Shown: one piece after another, positions 25,404 to 33,723 of the stretch
Numbering within the stretch: position 1 is the stretch's first letter
Layout of the letters: each line of letters begins with the position of its first letter
Source: Nocardia cerradoensis NBRC 101014
Lineage (GTDB): Bacteria > Actinomycetota > Actinomycetes > Mycobacteriales > Mycobacteriaceae
DNA length: 42,708 nt
Direction: 5' to 3'
Assembly (NCBI RefSeq): GCF_000308535.1
Contig: NZ_BAFW01000175.1
Span: 1 to 42,708, forward strand
Position numbers and translations under genes: made by a program
Notes under the pieces: generated by a model
Told to the model about the DNA's origin: nothing
Seen by the model: the letters and a program-made list of their open reading frames with translations, nothing else
Database searches by the model: none

Positions 25404-25496
25404 ATCTTCACCTTCATCGTGACGGTCGGGTGGGGCCGGCGGCAGCCGACATCTGGCCGGTACCCCGTCACGGCCGAGGTATTCGCGCGACCCGGC

Positions 25497-25823
25497 TCAG
25501 GATTCGGCGCGGGCGTACGGGAAGGGGAGAACCTGCGTGGCCTCGGGTCCGCCGCAGGTGTGGGTCACGGTGAAGACCACCGCTTGCCCGGGGCTGAGGG
25601 TTTTATATCCCGGCATGTCGATCGTGCGGTAGTCGACGAAGACCGCGTCGCCGGTGGCGCTGGTCAGGTAACCGAACCCCTTCTCGGCGTTGAACCACGC
25701 CACCTCCCCGCGCTGCCAGTCGGGCAGCTTCTCGTCGACCTGCACGAGGTGCGGATCCGGATGGGTGCGGTGCTCGGCGGGAACAACGGCGGGGTTCCAG
25801 GTCACGGTCATGCGCATACTCAT
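25497..25823 (-). CDS. Cold-shock-domain-like protein with N-terminal extension
   Basis: A protein of about 108 residues whose residues 37-103 resemble a cold-shock domain: RGEVAWFNAEKGFGYLTS contains the RNP1 motif KGFGY, and AVFVDYRTI stands for RNP2 (VFVHF in classical proteins, with the histidine changed to aspartate). The first about 36 residues are extra compared with classical Csp. It could bind single-stranded nucleic acid. Several in-frame ATGs exist (25823, 25817, 25811); the first is used although no strong ribosome site is visible. It follows the end of the sulfur operon on the same strand, beyond a hairpin. Confidence 0.65.
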   Translation of the reverse strand: MSMRMTVTWNPAVVPAEHRTHPDPHLVQVDEKLPDWQRGEVAWFNAEKGFGYLTSATGDAVFVDYRTIDMPGYKTLSPGQAVVFTVTHTCGGPEATQVLPFPYARAES

Positions 25824-25944
25824 TCCGGTCGCGGTGCGGGGTGGGCAACTGGCCGGCAGCCGGTTTCCCGGCGCCGCCAGCCGCGATACCCGCCCGTGCC
25901 GAGACCAAACAATCACCTCGGCCCCTGGGTGAGCCGGCTGCGAC

Positions 25945-25980
25945 CGGACCGCCGACGCGTACTCGCGCGCCGGCGGTCCG
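25945..25980 (-). terminator. Hairpin after the sulfur operon
   Basis: CGGACCGCCG at 25945-25954 and CGGCGGTCCG at 25971-25980 are perfect 10-bp arms with a 16-base loop that can pair further (GCG/CGC). It lies 14 bases beyond the stop of the last operon gene on the minus strand. Confidence 0.6.
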
Positions 25981-25993
25981 TGGAGGTGCTGCG

Positions 25994-26941
25994 TCAGCCG
26001 GCCGGTGCCGGTTCGGGTGCGGTGAGGAACTGCGCGATCGTGGGGTCGACGGCATCGCGGACCCGAATCTTCTTGGGCAGCAAGCCGTTCGCGTGCAGCA
26101 GGTCGGCGGCGTGCTGTTGTTCGTCGAGGAATTGTTCGGTGACCGGGCCGAGGCCGAACGGGCGGCCGCGCAACGCGGCCTCCCAGGCGTCGAGGTCGGC
26201 GGTGCCGCCGCGGGCGACGATATCGTCGACGAAGTATTGTGCTGCGGCGCGGGGGTTTTCGGCGATCCAGGCGTCGGACTCCCGCAGGGCGGTGATGATC
26301 GCTTCCAGCGCCGGGCGGTGGGCTTGCGCGAAGTCGCGGCGGGTGAACCACAGCGAGGGGTGGCTGAAGACCGATTCGGTGTCGACGAGGGTGTGCAGCG
26401 GGGTGGCGGCCTCCACGGCGGCCAGGCCGGGATAGGCGCCGACCCAGGCGTCGAGGCTGCCGTCGAGCAGCAGGGCGCCGCCGTCGTGCACGTCGGTGTC
26501 GACCGGTTCGATGTCGCCCCAGCCCAGACCCGACCGCTCCAAGGCGAACAGCAGCAGCGTGGTCTGCCAGGAACCGTGCGCGATGCCGACCCGCTTACCC
26601 TTCAGATCGGCCACCGATTCGATGCCGTTGCCGGCCTTGGTGACCAGCCGGCCGTTCTCGATGCGCGGTCCGGAGATGCCGACGTAGACGATGTCGCGGT
26701 CGTTGCCGAGCGCGGTGATCGGCGGGGTGAATCCGGTGCCGATGAAGTCGTAGCCGTTCGCGTCGAAAAGATAGTCCGAATGGACCGACGGCAGTGCGGT
26801 CTTCACGTCGGCGCGGGGCGGCTGCGGCAGGGCGCGCAGGTCCACCCACTCCACGTCGGGCAGTGCGCGTTCCAGGATGCCGCGGTGACGCAGGACGAAC
26901 AGCGAATTGTTGTGCGGGAAGTAGCCGACACGAACGGCCAT
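25994..26941 (-). CDS. Cytoplasmic SsuA/ThiY-like binding-protein-fold protein
   Basis: A 315-residue protein with the periplasmic binding protein type II fold of sulfonate/nitrate systems: VGYFPHNNSLFVLRHRGILE, then SVADLKGKRVGIAHGSWQTTLLLFALERSG, then DIEPVDTDVHDGGALLLDGSLDAWVG. It begins MAVRVGYF and has neither a signal peptide nor any cysteine, so it is neither a lipoprotein nor a DszB-type desulfinase. It is the last gene of the eight-gene sulfur operon, 31 bases after the aldolase-like gene. It may act as a soluble enzyme or sensor. The export fate and activity are unknown. Confidence 0.75.
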   Translation of the reverse strand: MAVRVGYFPHNNSLFVLRHRGILERALPDVEWVDLRALPQPPRADVKTALPSVHSDYLFDANGYDFIGTGFTPPITALGNDRDIVYVGISGPRIENGRLVTKAGNGIESVADLKGKRVGIAHGSWQTTLLLFALERSGLGWGDIEPVDTDVHDGGALLLDGSLDAWVGAYPGLAAVEAATPLHTLVDTESVFSHPSLWFTRRDFAQAHRPALEAIITALRESDAWIAENPRAAAQYFVDDIVARGGTADLDAWEAALRGRPFGLGPVTEQFLDEQQHAADLLHANGLLPKKIRVRDAVDPTIAQFLTAPEPAPAG

Positions 26942-26972
26942 GGGTTGCTCCTCGGGAAAGTACGGAAGGGGG

Positions 26973-27680
26973 TCAGATCAGTCCGCGGCGGCGGGCCTCG
27001 TCCGCGAGCCCGGTGCGCCCCCACTGCACCGCGAGATTGGACTTGTCGAATTCGACGGAGCCGCCGAGGGTTTCGGCGATCGCCTGGTACTGTGCGCCCT
27101 CTTCGAGCAACACGACCAGCTTCGCCAGCTCCAGCAGTCCGGCACGGCCGATGACGTTCGCGCCGCCGTTGGCCTCGAAGATGGCGATGAGGTCGGGGTC
27201 GCGGGACAGTTGGCCGAGGATGAACTCGCCCGCGCCGATGCTGCGATCGATATGCGGCGGGATCTCGCGGGACAGGGTCAGCCGCTGCACGGCGGCGTAG
27301 CGGATCGGGAAGACGCGGTGGGTCTGCGCCCAGCCACCCAGCCAGGGGCTGTGCACGTGCACCACCGAAGTGATCTCCGGGTGCGCGCGGAACACCGCGG
27401 CGTAGCCGGTGACGAAGCCGGCGGAACCGGTGCCGGACAGTACTTCTCCGTCGAACGTGGCGACCACGGGTCGCACGGTGCGGTCGTCGGCCCAGGGGCC
27501 GGGCTCGTTGAGCGCTACCGCGATGTCGTGGCCGGGCACGCGTTCGACGAAATTGACGGTCCCGTTGCCTGCGACGGTGCCGGTTTCGCGGAACACCCGG
27601 AACGCCTTCTCGGCGTCGCGGGTGGCGGCGGCGACGAATTCGGTGACGGTGTCGTCGAGCGGGATTTCGGTGGTGGTCAC
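26973..27680 (-). CDS. Class II aldolase/adducin-like protein with incomplete metal site
   Basis: A 235-residue protein of the class II aldolase (fuculose-phosphate aldolase) fold, seen in TGTVAGNGTVNFVER and TSVVHVHSPWLGG, whose HVH gives two zinc ligands. The third ligand histidine, normally in a NHG motif, is replaced: the matching segment reads FEANGGANVIGR. The acidic residue usually found before HxH is not evident either. So it may not be a metal aldolase, and may be a decarboxylase, isomerase or lyase variant. It follows the SsuD-like gene by 7 bases within the sulfur operon and probably handles the carbon product. Confidence 0.75.
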   Translation of the reverse strand: MTTTEIPLDDTVTEFVAAATRDAEKAFRVFRETGTVAGNGTVNFVERVPGHDIAVALNEPGPWADDRTVRPVVATFDGEVLSGTGSAGFVTGYAAVFRAHPEITSVVHVHSPWLGGWAQTHRVFPIRYAAVQRLTLSREIPPHIDRSIGAGEFILGQLSRDPDLIAIFEANGGANVIGRAGLLELAKLVVLLEEGAQYQAIAETLGGSVEFDKSNLAVQWGRTGLADEARRRGLI

Positions 27681-27687
27681 GATTCTC

Positions 27688-28857
27688 CTAGTGGGCGTGC
27701 GTCAGTGCGGGGGTGGCCTCGGGTGCGGTCAGGCGGGAGCGGCCGAGCAGCGGCAGCACTTCCTCGCCGACCCGGTAGGCCTCTTCCAGATGCGGGTTTC
27801 CGGCGAGAATGAAGGCGTCGACCCCGAGGTCGATCAGCTCGTCGAGGCGCTGCGCGACCTGTTCGTAGCTGCCGACCAGGCCGAAGGCGGGCCCGCCGCG
27901 GATCAGGCTGAATCCGCACCAGACGTTGGGTTGCACCTCGAGATCCCGGTAGCCGGTGATGGTTTCGGGGACCCAGCCCTTGATCCGCGCCGCTCCCACC
28001 GAATCGCCCTGGGCGGCGCGGTTGGCGGCCTCGCGGTCGACGAAGGCCCAGCCCTTGCGGATCTCGTCCCACGCGGCCTCTTCGGTGTGCCGGGCCAGGA
28101 TGTCGATGCGGACCGCGAATTTCGGTGTGCGGCCGATCTTTTCGGCATGGGCGCGCACGCCGTCGAATTTGGCGCGCAGGTCGCCGAAGGGCTCCAGCCA
28201 GGACAGGTAGTAGTCCGCGTGACGTCCGGCGGCCTGCACCGCGGCGCCGGAGGATCCCGAGAAGTACACCTCCGGGAACGGTTGGCCGGCCAGCCCCGGC
28301 GGCAGGGCGGCGGCCTCGGTGTGGAAGAACCGGCCGTCGTGGGTGTACGGCCGCCCGTCCCACACCCCGCGCAGCACGTCGAGGAATTCGCTGGTGCGGG
28401 CGTAACGGTCGTCGTGGGAAACCTTGTCGCCCCACCACAATTGGGCCGGACCCCCGCCGCCGCTGATGATGTTGTAGACCAGCCGCCCGCCGGTGGCGCG
28501 TTGCAGACTTGCCGACATGCGCGCGGCCTGCACCGGGTGCAGGAAGCCCGGCTGGAAGGCGACCATGAAGCGGTAGGTGGTGGTCTCGCGGGCCAGTGCG
28601 GCGGCGAAGGCCCACGGATCCTCGGTGACCGGGAACGAGGGCAGCAGCCCGCCCAGGAATCCCGCGGATTCGCTCGCTCGGGCGACGGCGGCGACGTGAT
28701 CGATATAGCTGTACCCGTCGAGTTCACCGCCGCGCACGGCCGGGGCGATATTGCCCGGGCCGTAGCCGTCGGCGTTGCCGCGATTGTGGCGGCGTGGTGT
28801 GCGCAGCGAGGCGTGGTCGCCTTCCATTCCGATGCGCCAGTAGATGTCGATCGTCAC
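27688..28857 (-). CDS. ssuD: SsuD-like LLM flavin-dependent sulfonate monooxygenase
   Basis: A 389-residue luciferase-like monooxygenase, close to alkanesulfonate monooxygenase SsuD, which uses reduced FMN and oxygen to split the carbon-sulfur bond of a sulfonate to an aldehyde and sulfite. SsuD-type marks are RLVYNIISGGG, EVYFSGSSGAAVQAAGRHAD, QPNVWCGFSLIRGGPAFGLV and the C-terminal FILAGNPHLEEAYRVGEE. The start GTG overlaps the stop of the upstream LLM gene by 4 bases (GTGA). It is a cytoplasmic enzyme that needs a flavin reductase, which is not encoded in the operon. Confidence 0.88.
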   Translation of the reverse strand: MTIDIYWRIGMEGDHASLRTPRRHNRGNADGYGPGNIAPAVRGGELDGYSYIDHVAAVARASESAGFLGGLLPSFPVTEDPWAFAAALARETTTYRFMVAFQPGFLHPVQAARMSASLQRATGGRLVYNIISGGGGPAQLWWGDKVSHDDRYARTSEFLDVLRGVWDGRPYTHDGRFFHTEAAALPPGLAGQPFPEVYFSGSSGAAVQAAGRHADYYLSWLEPFGDLRAKFDGVRAHAEKIGRTPKFAVRIDILARHTEEAAWDEIRKGWAFVDREAANRAAQGDSVGAARIKGWVPETITGYRDLEVQPNVWCGFSLIRGGPAFGLVGSYEQVAQRLDELIDLGVDAFILAGNPHLEEAYRVGEEVLPLLGRSRLTAPEATPALTHAH

Positions 28858-29984
28858 AGCGCGACCTCCTTCAGGGTGCGTCCGGCCGGATCGGCGAGGA
28901 ACAGCAGGTGCTCACCGGCCCGATGTATCTCCTCGATGTGCGGGTGCCCGGACAGCACGATGGTGTCGAAACCCGTTGCGGCATAGACCTGCAGCTGCCG
29001 GGCCACCTGCTCGTAACTGCCGACCAGACCGATGGCCTGCGAATATCCGAGCAGGTCGAATCCCGCCCAGCGGCCGTCGCCCAGCGCCAGCGATCGCGCG
29101 CCCGGCCCGTCCGGGCGCACCTCACGCCATTGCCGTTCCGCTCGCGCCCAGGCTTCGTCCTCGGTCTCGCGCGCGATGACCGGGATCTCGAGTCCGGCGC
29201 GCACGGTGCGCCCGGTCTCGCCGGTCCGGGCGCGCAGTGCGGCCAACTGTTCGCCCGGGCCGTCGGGGGATTCGGTGAACACGTGCACATCGCCGTGACG
29301 TGCCGAAAGGTCCAGAGCCTCGGGCGAGGTGCCGGACAGGTAGACGGTCGGGAAGGGCAGGCCCGACAGCACGCCGCGGAAACCGCCGTCGATCACGTCG
29401 TAGTAGTCGCCCGCGAAATCGAATCCGGTGCCCCGGAACCCGGCCGCCGGCACCGGATCGCTGTTCCACACACCGCGTGCGACGGTGAGGAATTCCGCGG
29501 CGCGACGGTAGCGGTCGGCACCGGACACCCGGTCGCCGCGCGAACGCGCCTCCGCGTCGTCGGTGTCGACCGCCAGGTGCCAGCCCAGCCGCCCCGCCGA
29601 CAGGCGCTGCAGGGTCGCCGACACCTTCGCCGCGTAGACGGGAGTGCCGAAGGCGGGCTGGAATTCGACGATCACCCGGCTGTGCCGGGTGGCGCGCAGG
29701 GCGCCGCCGGCGACGATCCACGATTCCTCGCCCAGCGGGTCGTAGGGCGCGAGCACGCCGTCGAGTCCGGCCAGTTCGGCGGCGTCGATCACCTGATGCA
29801 GGTCGTCGAAGGGGCCGAAGCGGCCGGGCCGCACATCGGTCGGTTCGCGATCGGGCGCACGATCCCCGGTGTGCCCGCTCGCCGGGGTGGGCACCGGACC
29901 GCCGAAACCGCCGCGATGCCGCAGTTCCGGGCGTGCGCGGCGGCCGTCACCGCGGCTGGGCAGTCGCCACAGGTATTCGGTCAT
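28854..29984 (-). CDS. Second LLM flavin-dependent monooxygenase
   Basis: A 376-residue luciferase-like monooxygenase that is clearly a diverged partner of the downstream SsuD-like protein. It shares YLWRLPSRGDG at the start, SATLQRLSAGRLGWHL, TVYLSGTSPEALDLSARH and IVLSGHPHIEEIHRAGEH at the end. It differs in a longer, proline- and arginine-rich first 60 residues. It would use FMNH2 on a sulfonate, sulfone or related substrate. The ATG overlaps the stop of the DszB-like gene (ATGA), so the two are translationally coupled. The substrate is unknown. Confidence 0.85.
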   Translation of the reverse strand: MTEYLWRLPSRGDGRRARPELRHRGGFGGPVPTPASGHTGDRAPDREPTDVRPGRFGPFDDLHQVIDAAELAGLDGVLAPYDPLGEESWIVAGGALRATRHSRVIVEFQPAFGTPVYAAKVSATLQRLSAGRLGWHLAVDTDDAEARSRGDRVSGADRYRRAAEFLTVARGVWNSDPVPAAGFRGTGFDFAGDYYDVIDGGFRGVLSGLPFPTVYLSGTSPEALDLSARHGDVHVFTESPDGPGEQLAALRARTGETGRTVRAGLEIPVIARETEDEAWARAERQWREVRPDGPGARSLALGDGRWAGFDLLGYSQAIGLVGSYEQVARQLQVYAATGFDTIVLSGHPHIEEIHRAGEHLLFLADPAGRTLKEVAL

Positions 29985-31006
29985 GCCGCCGCCCGTCCGG
30001 TCGCGACCAGCTCCCGTGCCCGGGCCAGCGGCTCCGGCGCGATCCACGATGCGAGATCGAAGTCGGTGGCGAGGAAGCCGTGGGTGTACAGGAACTGTTT
30101 CTGCACACCCAGCAGCTCCAGCCGTTCTTCGTCCAGGCTGGGATGCAGGCTGCGGTGGAAGTCCTCGCCGTAGGCGGCCACGACTCCCTCAGGGCCGGAC
30201 AGGGTTTCGCGTTGCAGCACCGCGCGGACGCCGTCGAGATTGTCGCCGGCCCAGTCGGCGGCGCGCAGACTCTGCGCGAGGAAGTCGACCACCACCTCGG
30301 GCCGGGTGTCGAGAAGTTGCTGATGCACGGTGATGGGGCGCGGGGTGCCGTTGTTGACGCGCAGCCGCTTGCTGTCGGTGGCATCGAGGTCCACCGCCAC
30401 CCGCAGCCCGTGCTCGGCGGCGACCTCCTGGGCCCGGGCGCCCTTGACGTAGATCGCGTCCACCTCGCCGCGCAGCAACTCCTCCGCGCCCCAGGTGACG
30501 CGGCGGTCGCGCTGCTGAACATCGGTGCGCACCTGCGGATCTCGTTCCACGGCGAGTTCGACCACGGTGACATCGGCGAGGGTCAGACCGCCCAGCCGCA
30601 GCGCGTTGGCGAAGCCGTGCAACGCCATGGCGCGCGGGAAGCTGCGGGCCTGATCCTGTGCCCAGGCCGGAATGCCGATGCGCAGACCGGCCAGATCGGC
30701 GGGGGAGGCGACCGCGGAATCCGGGCCGACCAGGATGGCCTGCGATTCGTCGATCCAGGTGAGGCCGATGAGCCGGGTGGGTGAGCCGGCGGCACGGGCC
30801 GCCAGCGCGGGCACGTTGCCGCCTTCGCGCACCAGGCCGGCCAGGCCGTGGTCGAAGTGGAATCCGGCCAGTTCGGGTCCGGCGTCCTGCAGGACGCCGA
30901 AGGTGAGGCCGCCGCGCTGCGCGGCGTCCCCGAGCCAGCCCAGGCTGTGCGCCAGACCGCTGGCGGTCGGCACGGGGCAGCGGGTGTACCAGAGGGTGTC
31001 GGTCAT
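29981..31006 (-). CDS. DszB-family sulfinate desulfinase
   Basis: A 341-residue protein with the periplasmic-binding fold but no signal peptide. Its N-terminus, YTRCPVPTASGLAH, matches the SNCPVPNALLTAS nucleophile segment of DszB, the desulfinase that releases sulfite from 2-hydroxybiphenyl-2-sulfinate. C10 stands for DszB C27. H50 and R60 in FHFDHGLAGLVREGG keep the same 10-residue spacing as DszB H60 and R70, and the GG pair after the arginine is also kept. C10 is the only cysteine seen. It should be a cytoplasmic sulfinate desulfinase, with unknown substrate. DszB residues are quoted from memory. Confidence 0.8.
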   Translation of the reverse strand: MTDTLWYTRCPVPTASGLAHSLGWLGDAAQRGGLTFGVLQDAGPELAGFHFDHGLAGLVREGGNVPALAARAAGSPTRLIGLTWIDESQAILVGPDSAVASPADLAGLRIGIPAWAQDQARSFPRAMALHGFANALRLGGLTLADVTVVELAVERDPQVRTDVQQRDRRVTWGAEELLRGEVDAIYVKGARAQEVAAEHGLRVAVDLDATDSKRLRVNNGTPRPITVHQQLLDTRPEVVVDFLAQSLRAADWAGDNLDGVRAVLQRETLSGPEGVVAAYGEDFHRSLHPSLDEERLELLGVQKQFLYTHGFLATDFDLASWIAPEPLARARELVATGRAAA

Positions 31007-31022
31007 GAAAAGCTCCGTGGTT

Positions 31023-31775
31023 TCAGGGAATTCGGTGGTGGTCGGTGGTGTGGCCGACGCCGAGTTCGGCGAGCAGAGCCGCCTGGTAGCGCAGGGCGGC
31101 GGGGTCGGTCCGGTCGCGCGGGCGGGGCAGATCGATATCGATGTCGACGGCGAAGCGGCCCCGGTTCAGGACGAGGACCCGGTCGGCCAGCCGGACCGCC
31201 TCGTCGACGTCGTGGGTGACCATCAGCACCGCCGGGCGATGGCGCTCCACCAGGTCGCCGACGAGGTCCTGCATCTGCAACCGGGTCAGGGCGTCGAGCG
31301 CGGCGAACGGCTCGTCCAGCAGCAGCAGTTCGGGCTCCCGGACCAGTGCGCGCGCGAGGGCGGCGCGCTGGGCTTCGCCGCCGGACAGGGTGGCGGGCCA
31401 TTGCCGGGCTTTCTCGTCGAGTCCGACCTCGGCGAGGGCGCGCAGGCCCGCCTCCCGGACCGGCTTGGAACGGCGTTGCCCGACAACGACATTCGCCAGC
31501 ACCCGTTTGGACGGGATGAGCCGGGGCTCCTGATAGACGGTGGTGCGGACGGCCGGAACCAGCACCTCGCCCGCATCCGGAGCCTCCAGCCCGGTGAGCA
31601 GTCGCAGCAGCGTGGTCTTGCCGGTGCCGCTGGGTCCGAGCAGCACCACGAACTCGCCGCGGCGGATGCTCAGGTCCACACCGTCGAGAACGATCTTGTC
31701 GCCGAAGGCTTTTCGCAGTCCGGTGATGTGCACGGCCAGCGGTGTGGCGGTGCGGGGTTCGTCCACGGCGGTCAT
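31023..31775 (-). CDS. ssuB: Sulfonate ABC transporter ATP-binding protein
   Basis: A 250-residue ABC ATPase of the nitrate/sulfonate/taurine family (SsuB type). Walker A is GPSGTGKTT, the ABC signature is LSGGEAQR, Walker B is LLLLDEPFAALD, and the switch histidine lies in MVTHDVDEA. The ATG at 31775 lies inside the stop of the permease gene (4-base ATGA overlap), which settles the start; the longer frame upstream is a shadow. It drives import with the permease and lipoprotein encoded just before it. The DszB-like gene follows after 16 bases. Confidence 0.92.
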   Translation of the reverse strand: MTAVDEPRTATPLAVHITGLRKAFGDKIVLDGVDLSIRRGEFVVLLGPSGTGKTTLLRLLTGLEAPDAGEVLVPAVRTTVYQEPRLIPSKRVLANVVVGQRRSKPVREAGLRALAEVGLDEKARQWPATLSGGEAQRAALARALVREPELLLLDEPFAALDALTRLQMQDLVGDLVERHRPAVLMVTHDVDEAVRLADRVLVLNRGRFAVDIDIDLPRPRDRTDPAALRYQAALLAELGVGHTTDHHRIP

Positions 31776-32611
31776 CGGATCGCCACCTGCCCGCGCCACG
31801 GCATCGCGAAGCGTTCGATCAGCCGCACCGCGCCGTCGAACACCAGGCCCAGGACGGCGTAGAGCACGACGCACAGCACCATGTAGTCGGTGCGGTTGTA
31901 TTCCTGCGCGAGGGTGACCAGATAGCCCACGCCCTTGCTGGTGCCGACTTGCTCGGCCGCGATCAGGCCGGTGATGCTGATGGACAGGCAGACCCGCAGC
32001 GCCATCAGGATGCCCGGCAGCGCCGACGGCAGGATCACCTCGAGCACCAGTCGCGGGCCGGCCAGCCCGAAGCCACGGGCGGCCTCCACCACCTTGCGGT
32101 CCACATTGCGCACGCCGAGGTAGGTGTAGGCATACATGGGCGCGACGGTGGCGACCGCGATGAGCAGCACCTTGTACAACTCGTCGATGCCGAACCAGGC
32201 GATGAACAACGGCACCAGCGCGAGGAACGGGACGGCGCGCACGATCTGCATCGTCGAATCGACCAATTCCTCACCGAGACTGGACAATCCGGCCGCCAAG
32301 CCGAGCAGCAGCCCGGCCGAGACGCCGAGTCCCACCCCCAGCCCGGCGCGGACGAAGGAGGCGAGCGCGAAATCGACCAGCTGGCCGTTGTGCACCAGTT
32401 CGGTGAACGCCGACCAGACCTTCGGCGGGCCGGCCAGCACCTGCGGCGACAGCGCGCCGGTGGCCGACCCGATCCACCAGCCGGCGAAGATCAGTACCGG
32501 AAGCAGGAAGCGCAGCGGCACCGAAAGCCATGCGGGTCGGCGTTTCTCGACCCGGCTGCGCGGCGGTGCCAGCCGGCCCGTCGACGCGGCGGGAGCGATG
32601 ACGGCGGTCAT
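31772..32611 (-). CDS. ssuC: Sulfonate ABC transporter permease
   Basis: A 279-residue inner membrane permease with about six helices and the cytoplasmic EAA loop seen as EAARGFGLAGPRLVLEVILP, which docks the ATPase. The hydrophobic start LRFLLPVLIFAGWWIGSATG follows a basic N-terminus. The family imports sulfonates, taurine or nitrate. One base separates it from the stop of ssuA, and its own stop overlaps the ssuB start, so the three genes form a tight transport block. The ligand is decided by SsuA and is not readable. Confidence 0.92.
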   Translation of the reverse strand: MTAVIAPAASTGRLAPPRSRVEKRRPAWLSVPLRFLLPVLIFAGWWIGSATGALSPQVLAGPPKVWSAFTELVHNGQLVDFALASFVRAGLGVGLGVSAGLLLGLAAGLSSLGEELVDSTMQIVRAVPFLALVPLFIAWFGIDELYKVLLIAVATVAPMYAYTYLGVRNVDRKVVEAARGFGLAGPRLVLEVILPSALPGILMALRVCLSISITGLIAAEQVGTSKGVGYLVTLAQEYNRTDYMVLCVVLYAVLGLVFDGAVRLIERFAMPWRGQVAIR

Positions 32612-32612
32612 G

Positions 32613-33656
32613 TCAACGGCCCGTCTTCAGCGCGGCCAGCTGGTCGGGGGTGAGCTTGGCCTTCAGGTCGTAGAAGATGTCGGCGGCGGTGATCTTGCGG
32701 CTGATCACCCCGTTACCGGCGAACAGGTCGACCACGTCGGCGAGGTCGGCGGCATCGGATTCCAGCGGCAGCCGGGGCACGGTGGCCTCGCTGTCCACGC
32801 GGATCGCATCGGCGAGCCGGGCGCCGGTCAGCGCCCGCGGGCCGGTCTGCTCGAAGACGTTCTCGAACGCGGATGGATTGTCGTGCTGCTGAACGGTCAG
32901 ACCCTGCAGCACCTCGAGATATTTGGCGGCGACCTCCGGGCGTTTGTCGAGGATCTCGGTGCGGAAGACCACCACCGTGTTGTCCTTGGAGCCGATGCTC
33001 TGCTCGGTCGCGATCTCCACACCGCCGTTGGCCTTGGCCTCCTGATAGGGCACCAGGAACGAGGCCCAGGCGTCGACCTTGCCGGTGGCGAAGGCCGAGG
33101 CGGCGTCCTTCTGCTGCAACGGCACTCGCGTCACCTTGTCGGCCGGCACGCCCGCCTGGGCGAGGGCCTTCAGCAGGATGTATTCGCCCTTGCCGGCCGG
33201 GTTCACCGCGACGCGCTTGCCGACCAGTTCGGCCACCGAGTGGATGCCCGATTCCTTGGTGGCGATGATGCCGCTCTGGTCCTTACCGGCCGGATCCTGC
33301 ACCGCCACGATGCGGACCGCGACATCCTTCGACAGCGCACCCACGACCGGGCTGAACGCGGCCCCGGAGATATCGAGTTGCTTGGTGTTGAACAGCTTGA
33401 GCATGGAGCTGAAACCCGGTGTGGTGTTGACCCATTCGACCTTGGCCCCCAGCGGAGCCAGGGCCTTGTCGAACGTGCCGTCCCGTTTGGCCACCGCGAG
33501 CGGACCCGCGTTGCCGGGATCGGCCACCTTCAACACCAGCTGCGATCCGGCGCCGGATTCGGTCGCGGATCCGGAGCCACACGCCGCGACCAGAGCGACG
33601 ACGGGGGCGAGCGCGAGCGCGAGTCGCCAACCGTGTGGCCTGCGCGTGCGGAACAT
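32613..33656 (-). CDS. ssuA: Sulfonate ABC transporter substrate-binding lipoprotein
   Basis: A 347-residue periplasmic binding protein anchored as a lipoprotein: basic start RTRRPHGWR, hydrophobic LALALAPVVALVAAC, with the lipobox cysteine at C26. The mature protein shows VAELVGKRVAVNPAGKGEYILLKAL and DAASAFATGKVDAWASF, marks of the SsuA/TauA family. It captures the substrate outside the membrane. GAGGTG precedes the ATG. It is the first gene of the operon; its upstream spacer carries three TTCC/GGAA palindromes and one ACCTCGT dyad, facing the divergent IclR gene. Confidence 0.9.
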   Translation of the reverse strand: MFRTRRPHGWRLALALAPVVALVAACGSGSATESGAGSQLVLKVADPGNAGPLAVAKRDGTFDKALAPLGAKVEWVNTTPGFSSMLKLFNTKQLDISGAAFSPVVGALSKDVAVRIVAVQDPAGKDQSGIIATKESGIHSVAELVGKRVAVNPAGKGEYILLKALAQAGVPADKVTRVPLQQKDAASAFATGKVDAWASFLVPYQEAKANGGVEIATEQSIGSKDNTVVVFRTEILDKRPEVAAKYLEVLQGLTVQQHDNPSAFENVFEQTGPRALTGARLADAIRVDSEATVPRLPLESDAADLADVVDLFAGNGVISRKITAADIFYDLKAKLTPDQLAALKTGR

Positions 33657-33669
33657 CGTGGAGCACCTC

Positions 33670-33683
33670 TTCCGAATCGGGAA
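33670..33683. promoter_or_regulatory. TTCC-N6-GGAA dyad near the ssuA start
   Basis: TTCCGAATCGGGAA is 14 bases, with TTCC and GGAA arms. It lies 14 to 27 bases before the ssuA ATG and shares TTCCGA with the two other dyads of this spacer, but its spacing is one base shorter. Confidence 0.35.
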
Positions 33684-33723
33684 CCGAAGTCGAGTGATAT
33701 CCAGCGACAGTAGGGACGGACGG

